64,000 nucleotides of DNA from Hymenobacter profundi (GCF_019334315.1 NZ_JAHWGL010000015.1:1-64000); one strand, 5' to 3'. Shown: positions 25,294 through 35,618, counted from the stretch's first letter. Notes: generated by a model from the sequence alone, not told the origin. A program made the numbers and translations.

Positions 25294-26814
25294 TTAAAAA
25301 GTCGTTCCGATGGTAAGGGAAGTCGTAAAGCGGTTGGAATCGATGCTTACTACTGGCTGATCACCTGCATTGAGTACATAAGGTGAGTAGTAGTTATTAG
25401 CCGACTTGTACACACCCGCTATATCCAGGAAAAAGTTTTGCTGCCGCAGACCCAAGCCCACCGTATAGTAATTCTGGGTGCGGTCGAAGTCGTTGGCACG
25501 ATAAGGGTCGCCGTAGCGGGCATAGCCCAGTCGGAACCGGAAAGCCTCGTAGCGTGCCTCACCCCCAAAGCGGAGGTTCACAGTAGAGCGGTACAGGTCG
25601 CTGATGTATTGGTTCGTGCTGGAGTAGTCGTACCCAGGAGCCGTCCCATTAGCAGTAGCATTATCACGGAAGCGCGGTTGAGAATAATCCACATATTCTA
25701 CGTCGCCCGTTAGGAAGCCGTACTTACCTAGCAATATTGCTACCCCTCCATTTGCCCGGAAGGGAGTAGTTAGGCTATAGGAGAATTGTTGGCTGCCCGT
25801 TTGCGCATCACCTCCATTAATTGTCTCGACTATTTGCCCTGCGTCGTCTCGTGTATATCTAGGTGGGGTGAAAGTAGAGCTTAGCTGTGTGCTATACGTG
25901 TCCGTTAGTCGGAACCAAGTAGGTGTTTGCACCGAAGCACCGATGCGTATTCTATCTGTAGCACGATAGATGGCTCCGATACGAGCATTGAATCCCGTTC
26001 CACGTGTTTGCAAGTAGTCACGTAAATACACATTCACATCACTGGTTGTCTCATAGAAATCGCGCGTCATCTCATAGCGCGTGCCCACAACACCAATGGC
26101 GCCGCCTATGTACAGCTTGTCGCGGTAGCTAGCCCCGTACGCAAAATCGTACTGCGACTGCGAACCAGTAGTTAGCATACTCTCCCGCTGCGTGATAGGT
26201 CCGTTGCGAGGGATGGTAGATACTTCGTTGCCGCCCTCCAGATTATTCAAATAGCCACCATAAGCCAGCGCGTCTAAGTCAACGTAGGCATTGTTGGCGT
26301 ATTGGTCATCTATTTCCTGGTTGTCAATGCGTGGCTCCCGCAAACGCTGAAATAACGACTGCTGGTCACCAACCGTACCGGAATAAACAGAATTCTGGTT
26401 GAAGTCATTGATGCGCGTAACGCCTATACCGAAAGAGCCTGCACGCCAATCCGATGTGTTGTCACTATCGGGACGGCGGTTAGTAAAAATCAATCCTACG
26501 TTTCCAATATGTAAGCTATTACGGGAATCGGTAAGGCTACCACTCCCCTGCAAGGCACTACTCGTATTGCCAACACCAAAGCCCGGCGTGAAACTCACCT
26601 CCGAACGTTGGAACAAACCCAGGCCAGCCGGGTTGCTGCTCAAGTTACCAACGTCTGCACCTAGCGCCACGTTGGCCCCACCGATTCCGAGCGTACGGGC
26701 TCCGCCGCCAAACTGTAGTTGAGAATACCGCAAAGCATCTAGCTCACTTTGGGCAAAAGCGTGGCTGGCCCAGCCCACAAGGGCCAAGCCTAGCCAATAT
26801 TTCATGTTTTTCAT
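25294..26814 (-). CDS. Outer-membrane transport protein, OmpP1/FadL/TodX-like
   Basis: A 506-residue outer-membrane beta-barrel. Signal peptide MKNMKYWLGLALVGWASHAF is followed by the FadL-type start LGIGGANVALGADVGNLSSN then PAGLGL, the plug motif of the family. The later sequence alternates hydrophobic and polar residues as in barrel strands and ends with an aromatic, SLTIGTTF. In Bacteroidota such proteins are often annotated as hemin receptor or toluene/fatty-acid channel; the substrate cannot be told here. It follows the Gly/Tyr-rich lipoprotein gene by 49 bases on the same strand and may be co-transcribed with it. Confidence 0.8.
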   Translation of the reverse strand: MKNMKYWLGLALVGWASHAFAQSELDALRYSQLQFGGGARTLGIGGANVALGADVGNLSSNPAGLGLFQRSEVSFTPGFGVGNTSSALQGSGSLTDSRNSLHIGNVGLIFTNRRPDSDNTSDWRAGSFGIGVTRINDFNQNSVYSGTVGDQQSLFQRLREPRIDNQEIDDQYANNAYVDLDALAYGGYLNNLEGGNEVSTIPRNGPITQRESMLTTGSQSQYDFAYGASYRDKLYIGGAIGVVGTRYEMTRDFYETTSDVNVYLRDYLQTRGTGFNARIGAIYRATDRIRIGASVQTPTWFRLTDTYSTQLSSTFTPPRYTRDDAGQIVETINGGDAQTGSQQFSYSLTTPFRANGGVAILLGKYGFLTGDVEYVDYSQPRFRDNATANGTAPGYDYSSTNQYISDLYRSTVNLRFGGEARYEAFRFRLGYARYGDPYRANDFDRTQNYYTVGLGLRQQNFFLDIAGVYKSANNYYSPYVLNAGDQPVVSIDSNRFTTSLTIGTTF

Positions 26815-26863
26815 TCAGGAAAGAAAGGAAAATGAGACATCTACGAGCATAAGCCCGGATGCA

Positions 26864-28075
26864 TTAGCGGACGCGTCCACGGCTGCCACCGCCACCACCG
26901 CCTACTGAGCTACCGCTGGACGAACCACCGAAGGAGCTGCGTGAGGGCGAAGGCTGGCTGTACGAACGCGAGGGTTGCTGCTGCTCGTACGAACGAGTGG
27001 GCTGGCTGTATACTTGGCGCTGCGTTGCTTGACCATCGCCACTGAATAGCCGGTTACGACGGGGCTGTGCTACATTGCCCTGGTTGCTGTATCCTTGGCT
27101 GCCAGCATCGACACTGCGCCACCGGCGCCCGCCCGAGCGGGTATCCAAGTTGGGCTGATCGGCGGGCACGTTCACAGCATTCTGGCGCTGGGGATTACCA
27201 GCGGCACCACCGCTTACAACCCGACCACGGCTCCAACCACCGTTGCTACCATTCACGACTGCACCACCCGAACCATTAGACAAGACCGCGTTGCCACCTG
27301 AGCGGCCACCACGTATACCAGTATTGGGAGCCGACGACAACGCGGCGGCACTCCGCTCGCGACGTGGCTGGTAGTTGACGCGGCTACGCGTATCGCCGGC
27401 ATAGCCATAATTCCCGCCGTAGTAAGGAGAGCCATATCCTAGACCACCATAGCCTAAACCGTAGCCATATCCTAAGCCCGGTCCATAGCCATAACCTAGT
27501 CCGCCGTAACCCAAGCCACCATAACCACCATAAAAGGGGTCATATAAACCACCGTAGCCTAAGCCGCCATAGCCCAAGCCATACGGCCGATAGAGAGAGC
27601 CAAAGCCCAATCCTAAACCAATACTCAGGCCCGAGCCGTAGTAAGGCGAGTAGAAAGGGCTGTAAAGCGAGCCAAAGCCGTAGGGGCTATAACCACCATA
27701 CCAAAAGGGGTCGGTATAGGCAAGGCTGGAGTAGCCCAGACCGCTGTATGTAGAGCTATTGAAACGACGCAGACGAGAGGCATAGCCATAATCGTCGTCG
27801 TAGTATTCTGTAGTTCCGGTAGCGTCCTGCATGGTGCCGTCACCGGAGTACTCGGGGTTCACATCGCCCGATACGGCGTAGCCACCGCTGGTTTGCTGTT
27901 GCCCGTAGCGGGCATCCAGCGCCTCCTGGGCGGCAGGGGTCAGTGTAGTTTTATCCTTTGAGGTATAGTACACTCCATCGTCTTCGGTAGAGGTAGTAAG
28001 GGCCGATGTGCCCGCGCACCCGCCGAGTGCTAGTGCACTCAGGGCAGATAAAATGAAGGTGGAATATTTTTTCAT
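26864..28075 (-). CDS. Gly/Tyr/Leu-repeat low-complexity lipoprotein
   Basis: A 403-residue lipoprotein with signal MKKYSTFILSALSALALGGC. Residues about 115-235 are an extreme low-complexity tract dominated by G, Y and L, with repeated GLGYGGLGYG units and PYYG/PFY variants. The C-terminal part is Arg/Ser/Gly/Gln-rich (RGGRSGGN, QQPSRSYSQPSPSRSS) and ends in a poly-Gly stretch and RGRVR. No catalytic family is recognisable. The composition resembles structural, adhesive or phase-separating proteins, which is inference. The following FadL-like barrel gene may share its transcript; a 199-base divergent region separates it from proS. Confidence 0.75.
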   Translation of the reverse strand: MKKYSTFILSALSALALGGCAGTSALTTSTEDDGVYYTSKDKTTLTPAAQEALDARYGQQQTSGGYAVSGDVNPEYSGDGTMQDATGTTEYYDDDYGYASRLRRFNSSTYSGLGYSSLAYTDPFWYGGYSPYGFGSLYSPFYSPYYGSGLSIGLGLGFGSLYRPYGLGYGGLGYGGLYDPFYGGYGGLGYGGLGYGYGPGLGYGYGLGYGGLGYGSPYYGGNYGYAGDTRSRVNYQPRRERSAAALSSAPNTGIRGGRSGGNAVLSNGSGGAVVNGSNGGWSRGRVVSGGAAGNPQRQNAVNVPADQPNLDTRSGGRRWRSVDAGSQGYSNQGNVAQPRRNRLFSGDGQATQRQVYSQPTRSYEQQQPSRSYSQPSPSRSSFGGSSSGSSVGGGGGGSRGRVR

Positions 28076-28274
28076 GGCTAAGTAGAGAAAGAGAGATACA
28101 GAAGAAGAAGCAGGCGAAGGTGGAGTGCATTTACTACCCGCTTCACCTAATCGGGAGGAATGCTTCGTTTTAATAACGTAATTTGAGGCCGAAACGGTGC
28201 CCTATTGGTAGACAAATGTTCTACCACTATTTCGGACTTTTTTTGCACTTCTACTTTCAAAGATACTCCAAAAC

Positions 28275-29750
28275 ATGAGCAAAAGTTTGCCGAAGCGCAG
28301 CGAAGATTACTCTTTATGGTACAATGAGTTAGTAAAGCGCGCAGGCCTGGCCGAAAATGCCGCCGTACGGGGTTGCATGGTCATCAAGCCATATGGCTAT
28401 GCTATCTGGGAAAAAATGCAGCAAACGCTGGACGGTATGTTTAAGCGCACCGGCCACCAGAATGCTTATTTTCCGCTGTTTGTCCCTAAAAGCCTGTTCG
28501 AGGCGGAAGAGAAAAACGCGGAAGGTTTCGCCAAGGAATGCGCCGTGGTGACGCACTACCGGCTCCAAACAGACCCCGAAAGACCCGGCAAGTTGCGCGT
28601 AGACCCCAACGCCAAGCTGGAAGAAGAGTTGGTGGTGCGCCCTACCTCCGAGGCCATCATCTGGAGCACGTATAAAAATTGGATTCAGAGCTACCGCGAC
28701 CTGCCGCTGCTCATCAACCAGTGGGCCAACGTGGTGCGCTGGGAAATGCGTACGCGTTTGTTTTTGCGCACAGCGGAGTTTTTGTGGCAGGAAGGCCACA
28801 CCGCACACGCCACCGCCGAAGAAGCCCTGGCCGAAACCCGCCAGATGCTAGACGTATACGCCGAGTTTGCCGAGGAATGGATGGCCCTACCCGTGGTGAA
28901 AGGCGTAAAGTCGGAGAACGAGCGATTTGCCGGTGCCCTAGAAACCTACTGCATCGAGGCCTTGATGCAGGATGGTAAGGCCTTACAAGCCGGTACCTCG
29001 CACTTCCTGGGGCAGAACTTTGCCAAGGCGTTCGACGTGCAGTTTCAAACCAAGGAAGGCACACTGGAGCACGTATGGGGCACCAGCTGGGGCGTGAGCA
29101 CTCGCCTGATGGGCGCATTGGTGATGGCGCACTCCGATGACGAAGGCTTGATACTACCTCCCAAGCTGGCGCCTATCCAAGTGGTGATTGTGCCCATCTA
29201 CAAAACTGGTCAGCTAGATGAGCTGCTGGAGCGCATCCGCCCCATGCAGCAGGGCTTGCTGGAACGTGGTATCTCGGTGAAGGTAGACGACCGCGACACC
29301 GAGCGGCCCGGCTTTAAGTTTGCCGAGTGGGAAATGAAGGGCGTGCCTGTACGCTTGGCAGTGGGTATGCGCGATCTGGACGCCGGCACCGTAGAAGTAG
29401 CCCGCCGCGACACCAAGGAGAAAATGAACCTACCCCTGGCCGACATCGTGCAGAGCGTAGACCAATTGCTCCAGGATATCCAGACCAATATCTACAACAA
29501 GGCTATGCGTTACCGCGAGCAGCACACCACGCGCGTAACCACCTACGAGGAGTTCAAGCGGGTGCTCGATACCACTGCCGGCTTCGTGCTGGCCCCCTGG
29601 GACGGCACCCCCGAAACGGAGGAGCGCATCAAGGAGGAAACCAAAGCCACCATCCGCTGCCTAGCCCTCAACGAGCCCGATGAAGACGGGATAGACATGC
29701 TGACGGGCAAGCCCTCGGCACGCTACGCCTACTTTGCGCGGGCGTATTGA
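28275..29750 (+). CDS. proS: Prolyl-tRNA synthetase, archaeal/eukaryotic-type
   Basis: Class II aminoacyl-tRNA synthetase charging tRNA-Pro, cytosolic, 491 residues. It begins [20 protein letters not shown] and has class II motifs around [36 protein letters not shown] and [20 protein letters not shown]. The anticodon-binding domain follows ([12 protein letters not shown]) and the C-terminal zinc-domain-like extension ends in aromatic YFARAY, as in the ProS type 3 family common in Bacteroidota. No YbaK editing insertion is present, consistent with this type. A terminator follows at 29775. Confidence 0.95.
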   Translation: MSKSLPKRSEDYSLWYNELVKRAGLAENAAVRGCMVIKPYGYAIWEKMQQTLDGMFKRTGHQNAYFPLFVPKSLFEAEEKNAEGFAKECAVVTHYRLQTDPERPGKLRVDPNAKLEEELVVRPTSEAIIWSTYKNWIQSYRDLPLLINQWANVVRWEMRTRLFLRTAEFLWQEGHTAHATAEEALAETRQMLDVYAEFAEEWMALPVVKGVKSENERFAGALETYCIEALMQDGKALQAGTSHFLGQNFAKAFDVQFQTKEGTLEHVWGTSWGVSTRLMGALVMAHSDDEGLILPPKLAPIQVVIVPIYKTGQLDELLERIRPMQQGLLERGISVKVDDRDTERPGFKFAEWEMKGVPVRLAVGMRDLDAGTVEVARRDTKEKMNLPLADIVQSVDQLLQDIQTNIYNKAMRYREQHTTRVTTYEEFKRVLDTTAGFVLAPWDGTPETEERIKEETKATIRCLALNEPDEDGIDMLTGKPSARYAYFARAY

Positions 29751-29774
29751 TGCACTGCCGGTTACTGCTAAGTT

Positions 29775-29825
29775 AGGAGTTGTGTGCCCGTAGATTTTTC
29801 TAGTGGGCGCGCAACTCCTTTTTTG
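29775..29825 (+). terminator. Intrinsic terminator after proS
   Basis: AGGAGTTG.GTGCCC pairs with GGGC.CGCAACTCCT around a 14-base loop, followed by TTTTTT. It separates proS from the membrane GT gene. Confidence 0.75.
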
Positions 29826-29865
29826 TTACTCACCCTTACGCTTTTGGCCTTCAGAACCTCCTATT

Positions 29866-31764
29866 ATGCCTACTACCACTGCTCCGCGCTTTTTTTCTCG
29901 GCTGCTTAATCCGTGGCTACTAGCTTCTATAGTTATTCAATTAGTACTGGTTCTATACGGGTTCCGCACGCTCATCTTCCATCCTACCCAGTATCTAATT
30001 GTTACCCACTTCGATGGCATCAAAAGTTATTTCTCTATCGCGTCGTTTCTACGCCAGCCTCTGAGCGATGGGATGCTAGTGCGCGGACACAACTACCCGT
30101 TTGGGGAGTTCATGTACTACACTGACAGCACGCCCTTAGTAACGGAATTGCTGCATGTGCTGGTACGGGTGTTTCCTACCTTAGAGCCCTACGGATTGTA
30201 CATCTACGATCTGCTTGTGCTGAGCGGGCTGGTCGTAAGTACCTTACTGCTACACAGCATTCTGCGACGCCTTGGCGTGATACCCTGGCTGACACTGCTC
30301 CTGGCGGTGGCCCTACCCTGGTTAGGACCCCAAACCCCACGCCTGTATGTAGGGCATATGAGTCTTTCCTACACGCCAGCCATACTCTTCACATTATGGA
30401 TATTGCTGCGCTTGTACACTAGTTGGACGCAGGGCCGACCCGTGTGGCGTTGGTTTGTGGGGCTGGCCCTGGCAATTTTTATTATTTCTTACCTGCACTT
30501 CTATTATTTGGCTATTCTGGGCTTGTTTGCGAGTCTGTTTTTCCTGTGCTGGCTTATCCGGGAGTATCGCCAAAACCACCCCTGGCTCCAATTACTCCTT
30601 TATAGTAGCACTACGCTGCTGGCTACGCTTCTCGTTACCTGGGGCTCACTGGCGCTGCTAGATCCACGTTACAGCCTGCGACCGGAGGGAGCCAATGGTT
30701 ACGATTGGATTGATTGGAAGCTGCAATTCGGGGCCTTTTTCCGGGCGTATGATTTCGACAAAGTTCGTTTCCTGTTCGAGCGAACAGCGGCAGTGCCCTA
30801 CGAGTCATCAGCCTACCTGGGCGCTTTTGTTTTGTATGGCTTAGTTATAGTAGGTGTTTTATATTTTCTGAAGCGCCTACCAGCTTATCCCGAAAAAAGG
30901 GAAAACCATCAGTTTCTGCTCCTGCTACTCGTGGCAAGCCTACCAATGGTGCTTATTGCCTTAGGCGAAAAATATGAGTTAGACAACGGCGCGTATATCA
31001 TACACAACTACCTGAATCCTTTTCTCTTACTACACAAAATAACCGAGCGGGTTACGCAGTTCAGAACCTTAGCGCGCTTCGTGTGGCCGTTTTGGTGGGC
31101 TCTGGTACTAGGGTGTAGCTGGTATTTTTCGCATTGGTGGCAGCACCCTAAAATGCGCTGGGTGTTAGGTATCCTGTGTTTGTTGTTGATTAAGGATACG
31201 CGTGATGCTGTGTCTGGCTATTCTAAAGAAACGCAGCGCCCGAATATACTCGCGCCCGCTCTGGGGGATCCAATGCAACAACTGGCCGGCTGGCTTGACG
31301 GCCGAAAGTACCAGGCCATCCTACCCCTCCCCTACTATCATGTAGGCAGTGAAGGAGACTACAGCTTCACGGTCGATCCGGATGACCCACACTCCAATAA
31401 CGCCTACCAGTTATCAATGCTCACAAATCTACCCCTTATGTCGAATAAATCCGCCCGTACCGTTTCGCACCAAGCAGAGCTACTGTACACCATCTTCCGG
31501 CCCGAGGGTATGGCACCCGAGTTGCGCGCCAAGCTCGACCAGCGACCCATACTCGTTTACTTAGACTCAGCGTATTATGATGGACGCAATAACTACTACC
31601 CCGAAACGCTCCAGAACCGTCCTACAATGCTGACTGTGTTTGACCAAAGCCGCTCGTTTGTTCAAGACCATCACCTGCGCCTATTACGTCATCACGACGG
31701 CAGATCCTTGTATGAGTGGTATCCAAACGCACCAATATATCCAACAACACAACCAGCTCAGTGA
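29866..31764 (+). CDS. Polytopic GT-C-like membrane protein
   Basis: A 632-residue inner-membrane protein with about 11-12 hydrophobic helices and a soluble C-terminal domain of roughly 170 residues. I start at the ATG at 29866 (MPTTTAPRFFSRLL). The first periplasmic loop (THFDGIKSYFSIASFLRQP, then LVRGHNYPFGEFMYYTDSTP) is reminiscent of GT-C enzymes and holds acidic residues. It is not closely similar to the two cassette GT-C proteins. Bacteroidota carry many such proteins of unknown specificity, possibly modifying lipid-linked glycans or lipoproteins. It appears to be a single-gene unit: a terminator precedes it and 148 empty bases follow. Confidence 0.65.
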   Translation: MPTTTAPRFFSRLLNPWLLASIVIQLVLVLYGFRTLIFHPTQYLIVTHFDGIKSYFSIASFLRQPLSDGMLVRGHNYPFGEFMYYTDSTPLVTELLHVLVRVFPTLEPYGLYIYDLLVLSGLVVSTLLLHSILRRLGVIPWLTLLLAVALPWLGPQTPRLYVGHMSLSYTPAILFTLWILLRLYTSWTQGRPVWRWFVGLALAIFIISYLHFYYLAILGLFASLFFLCWLIREYRQNHPWLQLLLYSSTTLLATLLVTWGSLALLDPRYSLRPEGANGYDWIDWKLQFGAFFRAYDFDKVRFLFERTAAVPYESSAYLGAFVLYGLVIVGVLYFLKRLPAYPEKRENHQFLLLLLVASLPMVLIALGEKYELDNGAYIIHNYLNPFLLLHKITERVTQFRTLARFVWPFWWALVLGCSWYFSHWWQHPKMRWVLGILCLLLIKDTRDAVSGYSKETQRPNILAPALGDPMQQLAGWLDGRKYQAILPLPYYHVGSEGDYSFTVDPDDPHSNNAYQLSMLTNLPLMSNKSARTVSHQAELLYTIFRPEGMAPELRAKLDQRPILVYLDSAYYDGRNNYYPETLQNRPTMLTVFDQSRSFVQDHHLRLLRHHDGRSLYEWYPNAPIYPTTQPAQ

Positions 31765-31912
31765 GATTTTCACTCGCTTTAAGCTGCTAGATTGTTGTGT
31801 TATCGTCTTTTATAATCTATTCATTTGTTTACAGTTAGCTTGATGAGCAATAGATTATCAAAGCGTTGTTTTCTACGTATCTTTCCTTGTCACCCTTCTA
31901 TACTTTTCTACC

Positions 31913-32377
31913 ATGGACTGGCTCACGATTGCTACCCTTCTACTGTTCGGCTTGCTGTTTGTGGCGGCCGAGGTCATTTTTATTCCGGGTACCACGTTTG
32001 TGGGCTTTGTGGGCTTCGTGCTCCTAGCGGCAGGCATCTGGTTCAGCTACCGCGACTTGGGCACGCCCATCAGCCATTTCATTTTGGGCGGTGCGGTGTT
32101 TCTCACAGCTGTGCTGGTGTATGTTGGGTTGAAGCCTAAAAACCTGAACAAATTCGCCCTCACGGAGGTGCACGACAATTACGTGCACGATGCCCGCCGA
32201 CCCGATGTGCAGCCTGGTACTACTGGTCGTACCATCTCGGCACTACGGCCGGCCGGCACGGTGCTGTTTGAGAACGACCGGCGCGAGGCCACTACCCGCG
32301 GCGAGTTTATTGCGGCTGGCACACCGGTGCGAGTACTGCGCATCGAGCAAAACCGCATTGTGGTGGAACAAGCCTGA
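31913..32377 (+). CDS. NfeD-like membrane protein
   Basis: A 154-residue membrane protein. Two or three N-terminal helices (LTIATLLLFGLLFVAAEVIF onward) precede a small OB-fold domain (PGTTGRTISALRPAGTVLFE, FIAAGTPVRVLRIEQNRIVV), the NfeD C-terminal signature. NfeD proteins pair with flotillins in bacterial membrane microdomains, and floA follows after 66 bases, supporting the assignment. No serine protease domain is present, so this is the short form. Confidence 0.92.
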   Translation: MDWLTIATLLLFGLLFVAAEVIFIPGTTFVGFVGFVLLAAGIWFSYRDLGTPISHFILGGAVFLTAVLVYVGLKPKNLNKFALTEVHDNYVHDARRPDVQPGTTGRTISALRPAGTVLFENDRREATTRGEFIAAGTPVRVLRIEQNRIVVEQA

Positions 32378-32443
32378 GCGGCCGTGTCAGTTTTTAGTTG
32401 TTAGTTACATAGCCCTTCGATTTCACTCCCTTTATCCTACCCC

Positions 32444-33412
32444 ATGGATTTTCCGATTCTACCGATTGCCGTGGCGGCCATTGTGCTGCTGGTGCTATTG
32501 TACTTCTTCCCGATTAATCTCTGGATAACAGCCATTTTCTCCGGTGTCCGCATCAGTCTGTTGCAACTCGTATTTATGCGTGTCCGCAAGGTGCCGCCGT
32601 CGCTGATTGTTAATTCTCTGATTACATCTTCCAAAGCGGGCCTGCAAATCACGCCCAACGAGTTGGAAACGCACTACTTAGCTGGTGGCAACGTGCCTAA
32701 AGTTATTAAAGCCTTGATTTCTGCCGACAAGGCCAACATCCCGCTCGATTTCAAGCAAGCCACTGCCATCGACTTGGCTGGCCGTGATGTATTCGAAGCC
32801 GTCACAACCTCCGTCAACCCAAAAGTAATCAGCACCCCCAACGTGGCCGCCGTTGCCCAAGATGGCATTCAGCTTATTGCTAAAGCCCTCGTAACGGTGC
32901 GCGCCAACATCACGCAACTGGTAGGCGGCGCCGGTGAGGAAACTATTCTGGCCAGGGTAGGCGAAGGCATCGTCACCAGCATTGGCTCGTCGCTCTCACA
33001 CAAAGAAGTACTCGAGAACCCCGATAAAATATCGAAGTTGGTGTTGCAAAAGGGTTTAGATGCAGGTACCGCCTTCGAAATCCTGAGCATCGACATTGCA
33101 GATATCGACATCGGAGAGAACATTGGAGCCAAGCTGCAAACCGATCAGGCATCTGCCGACCTCAAGGTAGCCGAAGCCCGTGCCGAGGAGCGTCGCGCCA
33201 TGGCTGTGGCTATGGAGCAAGAATTTCGTGCTAAAACCCAGGAAGCTAAGGCCCGGGTAGTCGATGCCGAAGCCGAAATACCAAAGGCCATGGCCGAGGC
33301 TTTCCGCTCTGGCAACCTGGGCATTATGGACTACTATAAAATGCGCAACATCCAGTCCGACACCGATATGCGCGACTCTATCGCCAATCCCGACGGACCA
33401 AAGTCTAGCTAA
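32444..33412 (+). CDS. floA: Flotillin-like protein FloA
   Basis: A 322-residue membrane-microdomain scaffold protein. An N-terminal membrane hairpin ([20 protein letters not shown]) precedes the SPFH-type domain with family-specific stretches [38 protein letters not shown] and [16 protein letters not shown]-like [17 protein letters not shown]. The C-terminal coiled-coil region is rich in EA/KA repeats ([20 protein letters not shown]). Length and order match the FloA/UPF0365 family. It forms an operon with the NfeD gene. Downstream lies the REP-A2 palindrome, which may end its transcript. Confidence 0.96.
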   Translation: MDFPILPIAVAAIVLLVLLYFFPINLWITAIFSGVRISLLQLVFMRVRKVPPSLIVNSLITSSKAGLQITPNELETHYLAGGNVPKVIKALISADKANIPLDFKQATAIDLAGRDVFEAVTTSVNPKVISTPNVAAVAQDGIQLIAKALVTVRANITQLVGGAGEETILARVGEGIVTSIGSSLSHKEVLENPDKISKLVLQKGLDAGTAFEILSIDIADIDIGENIGAKLQTDQASADLKVAEARAEERRAMAVAMEQEFRAKTQEAKARVVDAEAEIPKAMAEAFRSGNLGIMDYYKMRNIQSDTDMRDSIANPDGPKSS

Positions 33413-33433
33413 TGATAAGCTTATAAAGTAGCT

Positions 33434-33557
33434 CGCCTCCTGCCTGTCATCCTGAACGCAGTGAAGGACCTTCTCACGCAAGAACGACCGTCATAAAAAC
33501 GACTCGTTTCAACGTGAGAAGGTCCTTCACTGCGTTCAGGATGACAGGCAGGAGGCG
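33434..33557. repeat. REP-A copy 2, perfect 45-bp inverted repeat
   Basis: Arms 33434-33478 and 33513-33557 are exact reverse complements over 45 bases around a 34-base loop. The core words are GTCATCCTGAACGCAGTGAA and GGACCTTCTCACG; the loop contains AAGAACGAC and ACGACTCGTT, shared with copy 4. It sits between convergent floA and ompA-like genes and may double as a terminator. Confidence 0.9.
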
Positions 33558-33575
33558 TGTTACTCTACTACCCTC

Positions 33576-35618
33576 TTACTTCTTCGTAACCCGGAATTCT
33601 ACACGGCGGTTAAGCTTGCGGGACTCCTCTTCATCGTTGCTGGCAATGGGCTTGGTATCGCCATAGCCTTCGGTGGTGATGCGGCTACCCACAATGCCCT
33701 TCGATACCAGGTACTTCTTCACTTCGTTTACGCGGTCCTGGCTCAGCTTCAGGTTCAGTGCTGGGTCGCCCTGGTTGTCGGTATGACCCTCTACTTTGAT
33801 TTCCACTTCCGGATAATCCTTCAGAATGCGTACTAAACGCAGCAACTCGGGGTAGGAATTTTCGCGCAGGAAGTACTTACTCTGCGCGAAGAAGATATTG
33901 TTGAGCTTGATGGTAGAACCTACCGCAAAAGGCACCAGAAATAAATCCTGCGTCACTTCGGAGTAGTTCTGCCGGTCGGTCACGTCCAGGTTGTCGCTTT
34001 CTGCCAGATAGTTAGTAGCCTCGGCGCGGTAGCCATACTGTACACCAGAGGGTAGTACAATGGTGTAAGAACCATCCTGTGGATTCACTTCGGCTACCCC
34101 TAGCTCCTCACCAGTAAGCAGGTTTTCATAGTGAATAACGGCACCAACAGGCTTTTTGGTCACAGCATCCAGCACTTGTCCACGCACCAGCGTTACGGTT
34201 TCGGGCTTGAAGCGGGGCGTAAGGGCAATACGGAAAATATCCTTGGAACCGCCCGTACCATTGCGAGCTGAAACCAGATAGGCATCCTCGCCAGCCGCCG
34301 ATACTGTATAGTAAGCGTCGAAGTCAGGAGAGTTAACGTTCGGGCCCAGGTTACGTGGCTGGCTCCACTTGGTCCAGCTATCATCCAGACGCTTGCTGTA
34401 GAAGATGTCGCTCTTGCCAAAGCCACCATGGCCTTCTGAGGCAAAGTAGAGCGTCTTGCCATCGGCAGCCAGGAAGGGGGCAAACTCGGCTTTCTTCGTG
34501 TTCACCGTAGGACCCAGGTTGCGTGGGCGGCTCCACGCTTTTCCATCTTCGTTCAGAAAGCTGACGTAAATATCCTGACTCCCCTGACCATCCTTACGCT
34601 GCACGGCCATCAGCATCACCTTGCCCGACGTGCCCAGGCAGTAATCCACATTTTCGGGGTCGTCGTTGTAATAATCCTCAATTACCACCGGCACGGGCTT
34701 GCTCCAGCCCGTTACGGTGCGGCGCGTGGTGCTAGGCCCCTTCGGCTCCAACGTACCATCAGGGCGGTATACGCCAATTACCAGCAACTGCTGCCCGTTG
34801 GCCGATACGGCCGCTACCCCATTGGGGTCTTTGGGGGTATTTACAGGCCCGCCCAGGTTCTTAGCTGGGTTCCAGGCTTTAGTAGTAGCATTGTTGAGGG
34901 TAGCATACCATACGTCCTGCGCATCGCTGGTGCCGCCGGTGTTCTGGGGGCTCTCCTGCCGGGCAAAATAGAGCGTACGACCATCAGGCGAAATAATAGG
35001 GTGCGTATCGACGTACTTAGAGTTGACGTTTGGGCCTAAGTTCACCATAGTAGAGTCGAACTTGGCCGCGTTGGGGTCGGCTTTGAACTGCTGCTTCACC
35101 ATGGTTTCGGCCACGTCGGCAATACCAATGGCGTCAATCTGGTTTACCCCATTCACCTCCTTGGTATTCATCGTAACCACTACCCCGATGGTGCGGTAGG
35201 TGCCTGGCGAAAACGTCACCTGCAAGGAGCGAAAAGCTTCGCCCAGCGTGCCGGGCTTGTTGTTTTCGTACACCTGGTGCCGGCCACCGCGCGTATCGAC
35301 CAACTCAATTTTGGTAACCGACCCCGGATTGAAGTTTTCCACGACCGTCACCTGCTTAGCTACCAAAGACTTCGAGAATTTCACCTCAATGAATTCGTCT
35401 TTCCCTTCTTTTTTGGGAATCCAGGCTTCATTACTGATCTGACCGAGCGGTAGCGCATTGGGCTCGCCCAGCACTTTGTCGGGAGAGAAGGCCTCTTTGC
35501 CGCTCGATTTCTGCGACGACACAGCTACTACCTTCGAAGCCCACACAGCGTGCTGTGCTTGTGCTACGCTACCAATTCCTATCACTAACCCCAAGGAAAG
35601 AAAGAGTTTCCTCATCAT
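33576..35618 (-). CDS. OmpA family protein with PD40 beta-propeller
   Basis: A 681-residue envelope protein. The start at 35618 gives MMRKLFLSLGLVIGIGSVAQ, a Sec signal; the open frame extends to 35891 but without support. An N-terminal discoidin-like domain (about 20-150) is followed by TolB/PD40 propeller blades (HPIISPDGRTLYFARQE, FAPFLAADGKTLYFASEGHG), a carboxypeptidase-regulatory-like beta domain (RGQVLDAVTKKPVGAVIHYE) and a C-terminal OmpA peptidoglycan-binding domain (VEGHTDNQGDPALN, SKGIVGSRITTEGYGDTKPI, LNRRVEFRV). This layout is common in Bacteroidota, including in type IX secretion and gliding loci, but no PorL/M/N genes are nearby. Peptidoglycan tethering is the most secure inference. 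Confidence 0.9.
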   Translation of the reverse strand: MMRKLFLSLGLVIGIGSVAQAQHAVWASKVVAVSSQKSSGKEAFSPDKVLGEPNALPLGQISNEAWIPKKEGKDEFIEVKFSKSLVAKQVTVVENFNPGSVTKIELVDTRGGRHQVYENNKPGTLGEAFRSLQVTFSPGTYRTIGVVVTMNTKEVNGVNQIDAIGIADVAETMVKQQFKADPNAAKFDSTMVNLGPNVNSKYVDTHPIISPDGRTLYFARQESPQNTGGTSDAQDVWYATLNNATTKAWNPAKNLGGPVNTPKDPNGVAAVSANGQQLLVIGVYRPDGTLEPKGPSTTRRTVTGWSKPVPVVIEDYYNDDPENVDYCLGTSGKVMLMAVQRKDGQGSQDIYVSFLNEDGKAWSRPRNLGPTVNTKKAEFAPFLAADGKTLYFASEGHGGFGKSDIFYSKRLDDSWTKWSQPRNLGPNVNSPDFDAYYTVSAAGEDAYLVSARNGTGGSKDIFRIALTPRFKPETVTLVRGQVLDAVTKKPVGAVIHYENLLTGEELGVAEVNPQDGSYTIVLPSGVQYGYRAEATNYLAESDNLDVTDRQNYSEVTQDLFLVPFAVGSTIKLNNIFFAQSKYFLRENSYPELLRLVRILKDYPEVEIKVEGHTDNQGDPALNLKLSQDRVNEVKKYLVSKGIVGSRITTEGYGDTKPIASNDEEESRKLNRRVEFRVTKK

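Noticed and set aside
33434-33557. Possible CRISPR or insertion-sequence remnant
   Set aside because: There are no regularly spaced direct repeats and no transposase; the element is one inverted repeat matching other REP-A copies.
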